The position numbers were made by a program, and so were the translations under genes. Shown in pieces: positions 1 to 11,458 of a stretch of 64,000 bases of DNA. Each line of letters starts with the position of its first letter. Positions within the stretch are counted from its first letter, which is position 1. Where the stretch lies: the NCBI RefSeq assembly GCF_037975245.1, contig NC_092563.1, positions 1,019,001-1,083,000 of the forward strand, in the 5' to 3' direction. The notes below the pieces were generated by a model. It was not told the DNA's origin. It saw only the letters and a list, made by a program, of their open reading frames with translations, and made no database searches. Origin of the DNA: Apostichopus japonicus (taxonomy: Eukaryota > Echinodermata > Holothuroidea > Aspidochirotida > Stichopodidae).

Positions 1-96
1 AATTAAAGATCCAAAGGTAAGCTTTATCTCCGATATTTGGTTGCCTAATTCTGTGGAGGTATACATCAAGTTAAGCCGATAAAAATCCGTTAATTT

Positions 97-103
97 ATGC
101 CAT

Positions 104-136
<33 letters not shown>

Positions 137-300
137 AGTCAGTCCGTCCGTCCGTCCGTCCGTCCGTCCGTCCGTCCGTCCGTCCGTCCGTCCGTCCGTC
201 CGTCCGTCCGTCCGTCCGTCCGTCCGTCCGTCCGTCCGTCCGTCCGTCCGTCCGTCCGTCCGTCCGTCCGTCCGTCCGTCCGTCCGTCCATACATCCATC
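97..300. repeat. (CCAT)n/(CCGT)n tetranucleotide array
   Basis: About 40 bp of CCATC repeats pass into a nearly perfect (CCGT)n tract at about 143-288, then return to CCAT. The ~100 bp to its left (from base 1) closely matches the ~120 bp left of the (CCAT)n array at 10633. The two arrays therefore occupy the same site in two duplicated units, but one has been converted to CCGT and the other has expanded as CCAT. The SVRP-type and TDGR-type open frames across it are artefacts of the repeat. Confidence 0.95.
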
Positions 301-399
301 CCATCCATCCCGGACCTCCCGCTTTATATGCGGAGACCCTGGCCCACTGGGCTAAGGTCGCTAATTGTATGGTCAGTGAAACAGGTGGCACCACTGTAG

Positions 400-3300
400 G
401 CATTTGCCACCTGTATAGAACAATGCTATCTATTTGGGTGACATATTTTGCCTTACTCTAGAGATCAAACATGATGTTAGCCAACTCGAAATCATTTGTG
501 ATTCCTACAGCCAGAACTATTTATATAGTCACAACACAGTTATCTGATCACAACACGTATATAAACACAATGAAGATGGCGATATGTTGTATTCTTCCAG
601 TTTTAGACCGGATCCTAACAGGATTATATTGTAGCTTATTTGTCGTGCAGGTTGTGAGGTGACTATAAAAGAACTATAGGTCAGTTGGAGGAAAGATGGT
701 TGCTAGTTTGCCTCATTTTACCAATATGAACCTATGCCTATAGATACCAGCGGGAAATTTGAATGGAGTATACGTAGTCCTTGACGATGATCGGTGAAGA
801 GACTTGCATGAGATTGGGCAGTCGGTAATTATCATTCTTTTATATGTTTAGTACCTTTCGACTTTCTATGTGGAAGTTCATTTTCATTAAACTGTTGCTT
901 CCTACTTTGACAACTCCAGACACTGGAGATGATAGATCGCGGTAACGGAGAACGGTAATATACCTAGGCTTAAACCCACTTCGAGTTATATTAACAAAGA
1001 CAATTAATAAATTATCTCGTTTGGACAATTTCGTAAACATGTCAAAGTTGATTCTCTCTCCATTAGCATTACCGAACCCATTTATAATTCAATGTCTATG
1101 CGTTTTACTTTATGGTTTTATTAACTTCCAAGGGGTATTAAATAAGGGACATGGGTTGGCTATGTATTACTCAATGTAGTTGCGTTGATTACACCAATGA
1201 ATTCACGCTATCAGATGATCAACCAAAGTTTATTTGCGCCCTCGATTTTCTGTTCGTCAACTTTTGCAAGGTTGTTAAAAAAAATGTGACCAAAAAGTGC
1301 AAAAAATGTCTATCAATTAGAACTCTCTGTCCATACATTGAATTTAAAATAAACAATAGACCTCGATACTTTAATATTGTTTCATATTGAAATTTATGGA
1401 GAAAGAGCAGAGGCAATGTTTCAAATGTGTTTGTACCTCTTTAGTGTTTCAAATGGTAGTTCCCGAACAACAATAATGGGCGTATTGAAATGCGTGTTGC
1501 ATATTTTTGCAGCTTAATTGTTTATTACATAAGTTGCGATGAAGGAGTGTGATAAACTCCTTCCCTGATAAGTCAGTCTGGTAGTATATGTTAAAACGTA
1601 CCCCTCCGGCCTCCTGGATAGGAGGTTAACTATAAACATTCAGCTGAGCTAAAAAATACCATCGTGAAGACGCATGGAAAATGACAGAGTGTATCAAACT
1701 AGCCAACAAGAAATTCAAATAAAATCACCGACTTTCTTCCAAGAAAACAACAACAAAACATTAAAAATGAAAAAACAAAACATGCTTACCTTATATGTAG
1801 TGGCTCTAAATGCCCCGCAGTTTGTAGATAACAATGTTTTCAATCCAGCAGATGTAGCAAGAGTGTTGTTTATGCCAAGATACTGTCGTCATTTATATTC
1901 CGGACTATGGGTAGCAACACACGATAGAGGTCGGAGGTTCAGAGGTCTGAGATCAAATACATTTTTGTTCATAAGCGGAACATTGTTAAAGTTGTAAGGA
2001 TTGATGTAGGCACTAGAAATACACGAAGCCGTGTACTGGGTTATATTCTTTGTTTAACATAAAATGTGATGGATTAAAGTTTAACATAAAATGTGATGAA
2101 TTAAAGTGTTAGTCGTTTTTAGTACGTAATATTTTGTTGGTTTGATCAAAAAAATAGAATCAGTATGTCGGACAAGATTTCTGAGGCAGACCAGTCTATC
2201 CTACCCTTTAATCCAATCCATTGTATGCAGAGTGAAGTACTAAGGAAGTTGCCATATATATGTTTAATGGGTCTACTTCCTTCCGTTTTTCAACTGTGTG
2301 TGCGTTTTTGAAATTGTTATTCCTGGCGAAGGAGATCGTTGATTGTTTTAGTTATACTAATATTGTAAGAAAATGTTACCATACAAAGCATTATTATAAG
2401 TGGGTGACCGTGACCCAAGTTCGTCAAGTTTGCCGCCATAAAGTACATTTAATACAGTGGCTCAAGTCAAGGACTCGACTCGAACTTCCATGTAATTAAC
2501 TACGGGTAATGTTTAGTGACTTGACTTCGAATGAAGTAAACTCATAACTACAAATCTGACTAATAATGGTCAAAGATGACCACAGCTTTCATGCCGACGC
2601 ACATACAAACTGGTGAGGTTCGTGTCCTTCGGATGACCAACACCCCACCCAACCACCACCCAACCACCACCCCAACCAATAAATATCAAATCACTTTAAA
2701 GTTACTTTCTGTTAATTCATTCCGTTCCATTTTCTTTTACACCAGTTTAAACAACTGGAGGGCACCATATAAGTAGCTTTGAAGTTATGTCCAACTTAAT
2801 TCTAATATCAGGTTGACCGCCGACGGAAGGGTCGGGAGGGTAGGATGAGGGGGGTGGTGGTGTCAGACGAATCAATAAGATGCAAACTTGTAATATATTT
2901 TGTAACGTTTGAAACAAAGTTGAAGAACTTTCGACTGTTTAGATTGTACCGAATATGCATGTTATATCTGTATTACTGTACACTAGACCTTTGTGTAGTA
3001 TTCTGTCTGTCAGTGAGTGTGTGGGAGTGTGGGAGTAGGGGGTGTGACTTCCTGATTTAATTCCGGGGGGGGGGGGGCGGTTGTTAAAGTCCCCCCTCGT
3101 GGTTGTGCCTTTGGTCATACGAGTGACAAGATGATGAGGACATTTCAAGGGTGTAACTTTAAAACGTGTTCCCAAGATGTCTAAGTGAATACCATGATCT
3201 TCCCTTATACTCCGTCACTATTTACTTCTCGCGTGACCTTAATTGTAATTTGAATATTCATGTGACATTGAGATCATACACCAAGACCCCAGGTTTGTCT

Positions 3301-4440
3301 TGGTTTTTTTCATCTCCCAAGACAAGTTATAAGGTGGCAAGTTACATTGCCTCAAGAAGTACGGTATTGTATGATACTACATGTGATGCAGTATTTCTCG
3401 GGTTAGGGTTAACCCTAACCTAGGGTTTCCCCGGTCCACAAAATGCGCCATTCATTGGGGCTGTACCATGCATGATGATATTGCTCGACATATTAAACTG
3501 TGTACATAGCGGTTCTCTTGAGAAATACTGTCACGTGAGGATTGGCTGGATCATGATACTAAAGTGATGCTTCTGAAAGACCTTTTCTGAGCCTGTATAG
3601 CAACAACAATACTTTGAAAGCGGCCTGCAACTTGTAAAGCATTTAAATATTGACCTTCGGCTGACATCACGTACGTACAGACCAACCAGATATAATATTT
3701 TCATAGAATTGCTGATTGTTTATCTTGACAAGAATTTTTTAGGGGATTCCCCCATTTCAGCGAGTCATGCCATTAGCAATTTATGTTACCTGCCACCTAC
3801 TGAAGAGTGAAATACCACTACGAGTATTGAATAGTATAGAATTGCTGATTGTTTTTATTGCGTACAAATTCAATAATATATCAAACAATCATAACTTTGA
3901 TAAGGAGCACAAAAAAAAATGGGTAGGGGTATTCCCATATCAGAGAGGAACGTCTTCATCAACTGACGTCACATTGCCAGTAACTGTAAAGTAAACAAAG
4001 TTAATACTTTTTTTATATCAAAACTTCAACTTTTCATTATCTTACATGAACTGATTAGAGTTTTGGAATATAACAAAGTCGCAAGTTGATTGCTTTCTAA
4101 GAAAGGAACATGAAAATCCCTTACAAGATAGATCAAACAGGTAAACATTTTTCACATTTGCATTTATAATGTATTTTACAAACTGGTGCAGGCATGATTA
4201 ATGGTGTCGTATATAGAGAAGGTTTTATAAATCTTTTCAAATAATCCCGACATTAGAAACAGATCTATCCGCTCTTTGGTTCTCTTCATTTATTTTCTTC
4301 ATTATCAATCAACTAGTGGAGTGACACAATGCACAGAGGGCTAGAGTGTGGGACCATTTACCCTCTGTACGTGGTTGGGATATATCTTGGATGATGCTGA
4401 ATTTTACCCTGGTACTGCTTCATTATTATCTAGATAGTTT
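400..4440. repeat. Segmental duplication block, copy 1
   Basis: This non-coding block recurs at about 12060-17750 (copy 2) and 23750-30200 (copy 3) in the same order and orientation. Landmarks include the stretch following 'ggcatttgccacctgtat' (400 and 12128), the segments at 840-1060 and 12540-12810, at 1674-1980 and 13409-13720, and the 'caggttgaccgccga' motif at 2810, 14560 and 27917. Reading frames are not kept across copies, so I call no gene. The 1674-1980 segment is better conserved than its surroundings and on the minus strand ends at a good donor (gtaagc, about 1787-1792), so it may be an untranslated exon of an avidin gene lying left of the window. Confidence 0.85.
3401..3428. repeat. 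Interstitial telomere-like repeat, head-to-head
   Basis: GGTTAGGGTT is followed directly by AACCCTAACC and TAGGGTTT. These are a few TTAGGG-type units meeting in inverted orientation. They are far too short for a telomere and sit inside the duplicated block. Copy 2 lacks them. Confidence 0.6.
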
Positions 4441-4503
4441 CTCAGAATAAACCAATGTGAGTTTAAAACGGATGTAAAACAGTAAAGGGAAGGGGAGGCT
4501 AAC

Positions 4504-5260
4504 CTCTGTGCATACTGTTGACCGGTTTCATCTCCGTAGGTAGAATAGAGCAAATCCGACTCTTCTTTGCTGAGATTTGAGTAAGTTGAGTCATACTTAG
4601 GTGCATAAGAGCTGAACGGACCGTAGTATAAATAAGTAACTGTTGAGGCAAACTAAAGCAAAAGTGACAATCTTTTAAGCTAAAATTTCTACACCAGTTA
4701 TGCATTTATACCAACTCGGGGGAAAAACACAAAAGGAATTATTTTGTTAACGTTTGTTTCGTGATTAACATTTAGATGTTACTTATCTGTGTGTGAGCAA
4801 GTCTTACTTGGATTTGCTTTGTCATTGTAGTGCGCGTGCGCGCTACAATATTGGCATTACTGACCAAATGAACGATACTTACATGACTAGACGTTGAAAC
4901 TTCAAGTTTCATATAATCTCTGTACATTTGCAGTTTCAGAGGCTAGCTGCGTAGCCAACTTATTCTGAGCCTGTCATGGCGCTCACAAGCGCCCTCATTT
5001 TTTAGGTACCTACATGACTAAACTCCCTGGTGTGTTGTCCGCCCAAAAAATAACACCATGAACAAACGAAAAGTTGTTCCTAATACTGCAAGCACTCCAC
5101 GCGCAGTAAAATACTGCTTATTTGCAGGCAAATACAGTTCTTAGTCCGTTTGTCATCCCTGAATCCTGGTTATGATCCTGCTCCGTTTGGAGGTCAGTTT
5201 GCCCAGATCGACTGCATATCTATATCGTGAGGGTGCGATAGATTCGATGATACCACCGTA
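4504..5260 (-). pseudogene. Duplicated BRD7/9 exon fragment (one exon intact, one broken)
   Basis: Bases 4504-4639 are identical over all 136 bp to the tenth coding exon of the bromodomain gene (35012-35147), including the flanking acceptor and donor dinucleotides. The intron sequence on both sides has diverged (about ten changes in the ~90 bp on the left). Next to it, about 4803-4830 and 5146-5260 match the following genomic exon (35328-35508). That copy is split by ~315 bp of unrelated sequence, has lost 8 bp ('gcattaat') and has a small insertion that breaks the frame. Upstream, 4320-4500 matches intron sequence at 34835-35011. The bromodomain gene's 3' exons (31.6-34.5 kb) are missing here, so this is a truncated duplicate and not a working gene. 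Confidence 0.85.
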
Positions 5261-5469
5261 CGATGACCTCGTCCACACGGAACACCCGGTGGCCTGCAAG
5301 CAGGGAATGAACACCAACCACGACAGGACCGGACGGGTAAGCATGGTAACAACGGTATACATAGGCAGGCTTACCTTGGGTTTGATTGATACACTGTGCG
5401 GAGGCGTCGAGGGCCACGTCGGTCGCCCCGGAGACAATATTACCATCGAGCCCCCTGTTTGCATTCTTC

Positions 5470-7715
5470 GTTCTCCTTATGTGTATTATGGAAAAGAGAA
5501 TACGCTATTCTTTATCCCGCAAATTTCCGCGAGGTCCTTTCATATATTATCATTTCCTAATTGAACATAGGCCCTGGATGTCGCCCCTGGCCACCCCATA
5601 TCTTCGAGTCTGACCTAACCCTCCCCCATCCCTCTCCCTCCCCTCGCCATGCCTGGCAGTCTACACTGTCACCATCACAACACAAGAAGCAACAAAAGCA
5701 TGCTGACCCCCGTCTTTCTGTACTATGCCCAGATATTGTAGAGGGTTGAAATGAATTATTAAACAAATGTCTATCAGCATCATTGCAACGATTACTGACG
5801 ACATTTAACTATCAAATTTATCTTTGACCCCCCCCCCCACACTCCTCAACCCCCCACCCCAAACAATCGGTTAGTGCATGTTTAAACCCTTATCTACAGT
5901 TTTCGAGTTTGCCGAAAGAGATTAAATTTAGCTTTTAGCATCAGATCCATAGTCCAAGCTTTACAGTAGCTTCCATGCATTCTGAGGATGGGGATGGGGG
6001 TATAGGGTGGTGGGGGTGGGGAGGGAGGGGCTCTAGTGGGTCGCTGCTCAGAAGATCCTGGGTCTTCATGGGTCTAGATGTCCAGATGACACATGCAAAG
6101 CACGACGTGTTTATGAACTTTCACCATAGACTAGCGCACTGGTCTTTTTATGATTTTTTTTTATATGTTTGCCAGTATACGCCCACATTTTCCCCTCTCC
6201 TGGAATTGGCAAAGATTAAGTAAAGAATGACTGAATAACTTATTGGGATAAGGTCACTACTTTATGAAAACTTTACAGTGAAGTGATAGGTTTTTGCTTA
6301 TCTGATTTAAGCAATTTTAGCACAGGCTCTTTGGTTAAGTTAGGGCTAAGAAGGCAAGTTGTATTGGAGATGTGAGGAGGGTGAAGGTAGGGGAGTTAGG
6401 GGGGAGTTAGAAAATCTGATCAACATTCTCCATTGTGGGCAAATTTCAATCAATACTTTTGGTCAAGAAATTGAACATGAAAATGGGGGGCCTGTGAGGG
6501 GTGACGCACCCTCGGTTCTTCATTCACCCTGGCTGAAAAGTGGTTGGCACGAATTATTAAGTTAATTCTCACGCGTATGGAGAAGATCAAATAATTAACC
6601 GCTTGTTTGATGTTACTGTGTGGACAATAATTGATATTCTGTATAGTTGTCAGTATGACGTTCTGAGTTCTGAGTTCGACGGAGTGAAAGTTCACTCTTT
6701 TGGGAGTAACCAGGGTCATACTCTTTATGGGAGGGGGATTGGTATGAGGGGTTAATGGCACTGCTTTCTAAGAGTGACACAGTACCAATTTATCTTCAAA
6801 TTGAGCGGAAATATCTTATATAGTTTAGTCTTTGGTAACAGTGAAAACCCTCTTCAAAAGCGTGATATCCTGGAAACTCTCAAAGAGTGAATTGTTACTT
6901 TTTGAATAGTGAAGAGAGTAAATGGATTTAACCGTCAACTATACATCGATAATTCAGCAGAAGATTGGCTCTTATTTTGTATTTTAAGTTTACTTTTTAA
7001 ATAACTTTTGACAAACAGTTTCCTTTTCCAAAATGTATATGCAATTTGAATAGTCTTTATGGATAGAAAATATATAAATAAAGAAAATGGATACAATTTG
7101 CTGCTGTTCTTTATTGTGGAAATATTATTAAATTGCAATACCAGCAATTTATAGAAAAAGAACTAAGTTTGCACTAGTAAGTGGTGTCAACTTTTTACTC
7201 ATCATGCATGAGGCGGACACTGATACATTTTAACCAATCTTAATTTGGCAGTTTTCGAAACCTTATCGCTTAAGAAAAACCTGATACATTAATACCTAAT
7301 ATATATCCATTTACAGGACTAGGTACGTTCTGAGGCGTTGCGGCCCGTAGATGGAGCACCAAACATTCACTGTGGCCCTTAAAATCAATTTAGGGCCCAA
7401 CCTTGACATAAGACTGCTTTTTTTCTCTCTCACTTTACTGGAATCCTATACTTTAATATTGAAGGAAACGGCTGGGTGTTGTAATCTAACATTTATTTCG
7501 ACCGTTTCTCCGTCTGAACACATTCTTAATATGTTTATGTGACTAGTATAAGTTGCAACAAAACCCTGGACTCTAATCATTATTTCTGAAACCCATTCAG
7601 TCCTCAACACTCTTCTCATTCCTACCCTTGAAAAAAAAAAATGAGAAATCGTTGTTCCTGCACATAATTTTGATCAGTACTCAGTTATGTAGAATATTTA
7701 TCCTTAAATCATCGG
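5470..7715. other. Non-coding stretch; 5770-7300 matches 17760-18480
   Basis: I see no convincing exon. From about 5770 ('gcaacgattactgacgac') to about 7380 the sequence aligns with 17775-18480, so it is the 3' flank of avidin copy A, shared with copy B. Bases 5270-5770 are CT- and C-rich sequence with no match that I recognise. Confidence 0.6.
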
Positions 7716-10394
7716 TTAAGTAGTTGTTGGAAAAGTTGTAGTTTCGTCGGTAGATCTGGCGCCGTTTCGTTCAAGAAAACGAAGTCTTTCTTTAAAATCT
7801 CGAGGATTGTTGGTGTTGTCGGATCTCCGAGGACCTTGTTCCTGTTCAACTCGAGTGAAAATATCGGAACCAGTAAAACTACAGAAGAGAATGAGGAGGG
7901 AAAAGGGAAGGTTTTAAGAGTGTAGCAGTTAAAGTAATCATGTGACCATTAATTGTGTTTCTAACATATTTGAAGCTATTTGACTGATTTCATTGTTTTC
8001 ATCATTTGTTTTTTCAATATGACTCATTGGAACCATTTGTTTTACAGAAAAATCCGTGAGAGAACAACATGTGAGAAGTAGTTGATAGAAAAGGCAAATG
8101 AATTAGTGAAATAATCCTATAACTGCAAGAAATGCCATACTAGGAGCTAAATAGTTACTTATTATTGTTCTATATTGACTAGACCTATACCCCCCATGTA
8201 GTGTCACAGTGGTATAAGTGTGTCTCAACAAGGGGGCTAATATTCATGGATACAATGAATTATGATTTTGGACTCTCCCATTTTGCTCATATCATAAATA
8301 TATTTACAAAGCAAATCGGACTTACGTAGTAATGTCTTCCTGACATTGCCTAGGTACCCTTCTATGAAGTACCCATAAAGTCGTCAGGGTGTCCACACCG
8401 TCACAATGCACACAGACCCCAGTCCAGCTGGCTGCTGAAGTGGTGTTATATCCTTCGTATAGGGCGGTGAAACCGAAAACTGTACCTTCCATGTTGGACC
8501 AACCTGTGATGTAGCTAGGGCCGTCACCTTAAAATATATCCAAGATAAAGGAAGATGACAGAGAAAGAGAAATGAAAAGCAGCCCAAAATTCCCTCAATA
8601 TGTTCCACAATATCCTTCTTCGATATCTCAAAAGCCAGATCGTCTTAAAGTTTACAGTAGCATACTCAAAAGTCCAATTCTGCTGTCGAAGATCCCAAAC
8701 CTGGCCACCGGTTTTCTACCTCCCTCATCCGCCCACCACCTCCCTTCCACTTCTTTGATAGCTTCCTACGCCACTGTTTGGTTGCATTGTCCGAAAGGTT
8801 CTCAACTCCAGTGACGCTATCACTCACTGCAGTGGTAGTACTCGAAAAACGGTCCTCGTTACTCGAGTACCGTAGTATACCCACGTATTCAGTTTTCTTA
8901 TCCATGTACTCGAAAACTCCTCTTTCGTTACTCATATTCGTATGATAAAATACACGTACTCGTATTAAAGTACTCGATTCTTGTTCAGAAAGAGAAATTT
9001 ATGAGCACGTAAGAAAGCACATAACTGGCGCTACCAACGTTAAGGCGAATATTGTTTGGTGTTCCTTTTGGCATCCCATAATATTACTCTACAATGTCTG
9101 ATATGAGCATAACAATCCGAAAACAGGTAACCATGTTCAAAATTAAGAAGCTGCAAATAAAACACATTTGAACAGTTTACGAAAAAATACTATCAAAAAA
9201 GTGTTAACGAAAGTCGAATAGAATGTGGTATGGGAATCACCTGCAGCACCATCTGAAAATTCGACAGCGGTTCGGTATTCTCCTTTGATGTACCCCTCAC
9301 GAGTTACCTGTAGGTACATCTCTGACCCTCTTTGATTGTACCAGTACCCTTTCAAGTTACAACCTGATGGTTAAAGAGGACGATTTGCTACGATAGGAAT
9401 ATTTTCGTAGTAGCGGTTGTTCTATATGAGAATACGTATGTTACTATAATGCAAACTTACCCTTGTTGTTCCGAGTCAATGTGCAAGGTTAAAACTGCCT
9501 CTCCCTTCATGCACGAACACCACAATGTAATCACATCGACAAGTATAGGCTAGCAAGGGAAGCAATATTAGGGCAGGGGTAGACAAGACGAACTTTGTGC
9601 AACAAAATTATTTCCTGTTTCAATAATCCATATACATGCAATTAACGTGAAGATTTGAAGGGGGTGGGCGGTTTTACCTCAAGATACGGGAACAGAGATC
9701 TAAGGGCATTCCACGTTTGTTTATCAAATGAAATGACTTTTTTTAAGCAGAGAAATCACCAAATGAAACTGGAATTACAACTTACCTGTGTTAAAGTCAT
9801 GTGTGACAAGGTCTACGATCTATAATGAGAAGATAAAAAACGAATCAACTTCAAAGGAATTCATCTCGACGAAGAACATGTTGGATTTGAAAGCAAACTT
9901 TAATCAGGATGTTTAGATTGTGGTCTTCCTGTACAGGGCCAAATAAATTTGCATGTGAACTGTATAATTCGTACGAGTATTGGTCCACGTCATCACATGA
10001 CATTTGTATCAAGTCAAAAACTAGCACGCACTGAGGAGACACAGCTCTTGTGTACCATCCATTTGTAAAACAGAAGCCACCTCCCCTCTCGCCCCTCTCG
10101 CCCCTCTCGCCCCTCTCGCCCCTCTCGCCCCTCTCGCCCCTCTCGCCCCTCTCCGTCCTAAAAAACACGTTGAATGCAGTTCGAAGCGTTTTTGACCAAA
10201 CCATCCATATTGACACCTACAATGGGCCCACCTATTGTAGATTTTAATGTATAGAATCAACTTTGTTCAGAATCTAGACGAACGTTAAATTTAAGAGAGA
10301 TAATTTTCTGACTTACCGCAGTAGGACTGCTTGAAGGATCTATCGTTTGTTCACAAACAGCAAACAAACAGTATATCCATGTAAATACGCCCAT
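7716..10394 (-). CDS. Avidin-like secreted protein, copy A
   Basis: Five coding exons on the minus strand: 10317-10394, 9786-9819, 9241-9363, 8326-8527 and 7716-7878, with GT-AG junctions and phases 0/1/1/2, giving 199 aa. Residues 1-~20 are a likely signal peptide. Residues 39-156 match the avidin/streptavidin fold in order: Cys39, the YWYNQRGS strand (Asn47, Ser51), GEYRTAV (Tyr67, Thr69, Val71), FGFTALYEG, SWTG (Trp113), Cys117, LWVL (Trp130) and GSDIFTRV (Asp151, the streptavidin Asp128 position). Two biotin-pocket positions differ from the family and from copy B: Tyr102 replaces the pocket Trp, and Ala111 replaces the pocket Thr. The inter-subunit Trp (avidin W110) is absent. There is a ~40-residue charged, Thr-rich tail. 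The exon at 8326 appears to stop, but a perfect gtaagt donor bypasses the stop. The initiator exon follows an acceptor at about 10400, so an upstream 5' UTR exon is expected. Biotin binding is inferred, and doubtful for this copy. Confidence 0.9.
10082..10153. repeat. 9-bp minisatellite (ctcgcccct)n in avidin A intron 1
   Basis: About eight tandem copies of a 9-bp unit lie in the first intron of avidin copy A. Avidin copy B has only a short C-rich stretch at the equivalent site (about 22980), so the expansion happened after duplication. The GERGERG open frame across it is not a gene. Confidence 0.9.
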
Positions 10395-10632
10395 TGTTCC
10401 TATAAAGATAAGACAATATAAAACAATTGTATCAGAAATATGATTATTGACGAATATCGGCACAAGTCCAACGTTGTTTATAATAGTAAGATGATATTTT
10501 ATTTTAATTAAAAGATCCCAAGGTTAGCTTTATCTCCGATATTTGGTTGCCTTATTCTGTGGAGGTTTATACACCAAGTTAAGCCGTTAAAAACCCTTAA
10601 TTTATGCCAACAACGGAGCACTTTAAATGTTG

Positions 10633-11458
10633 TCCATCCATCCATCCATCCATCCATCCATCCATCCATCCATCCATCCATCCATCCATCCATCCATCCA
10701 TCCATCCATCCATCCATCCATCCATCCATCCATCCATCCATCCATCCATCCATCCATCCATCCATCCATCCATCCATCCATCCATCCATCCATCCATCCA
10801 TCCATCCATCCATCCATCCATCCATCCATCCATCCATCCATCCATCCATCCATCCATCCATCCATCCATCCATCCATCCATCCATCCATCCATCCATCCA
10901 TCCATCCATCCATCCATCCATCCATCCATCCATCCATCCATCCATCCATCCATCCATCCATCCATCCATCCATCCATCCATCCATCCATCCATCCATCCA
11001 TCCATCCATCCATCCATCCATCCATCCATCCATCCATCCATCCATCCATCCATCCATCCATCCATCCATCCATCCATCCATCCATCCATCCATCCATCCA
11101 TCCATCCATCCATCCATCCATCCATCCATCCATCCATCCATCCATCCATCCATTCATTCATTCATTCATTCATTCATTCATCCATCCATTCATCCCTCCC
11201 TCCATCCATCCATCCATCCATCCATCCATCCATCCATCCATCCATCCATCCATCCATCCATCCATCCATCCACCATCCATCCATTTACCCATCCATCCAT
11301 CCACTAATCCATCCATCCATCCACACATCCATCCACCCATTCATCCATCCATCCAGCCATCCATACATCCATCCCTCCATCCACCCACCCACCTATCCAC
11401 CCATTCATCCATCCATCCACCCATCCATCCATCCATCAATCCATCCATCCATCCATAT
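10633..11458. repeat. (CCAT)n array, perfect core with degenerate right arm
   Basis: About 520 bp of uninterrupted CCAT units (10633-11153) pass into TTCA-type variants (11153-11180) and then a ~280-bp degenerate CCAT region. It lies upstream of avidin copy A. The left flank (10503-10632) matches the left flank of the array at 97-300. The long IHPS and WMDG frames are repeat artefacts. Confidence 0.97.

Noticed and set aside
840-1040. Possible small gene conserved in three copies (also 12542-12793 and 24057-24254)
   Set aside because: The frame holds between the first two copies but is lost in the third; recent duplication explains the similarity.
3401-3428. Chromosome end
   Set aside because: Only a few telomere-like units, in inverted orientation, inside duplicated sequence with genes on one side and more repeats on the other.
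4499-5460. A second working bromodomain gene
   Set aside because: Only two exons are present, one broken by an insertion and frameshift, and the 3' exons that should follow are missing.
8384-8608. Avidin copy A ending at the in-frame stop inside exon 4
   Set aside because: A consensus donor lies just before the stop, and the conserved final strand is found in a downstream exon in both copies.
10021-10260. Collagen-like GERGERG or ARGARG protein
   Set aside because: Encoded by a 9-bp minisatellite within an avidin intron; absent from the duplicate intron.
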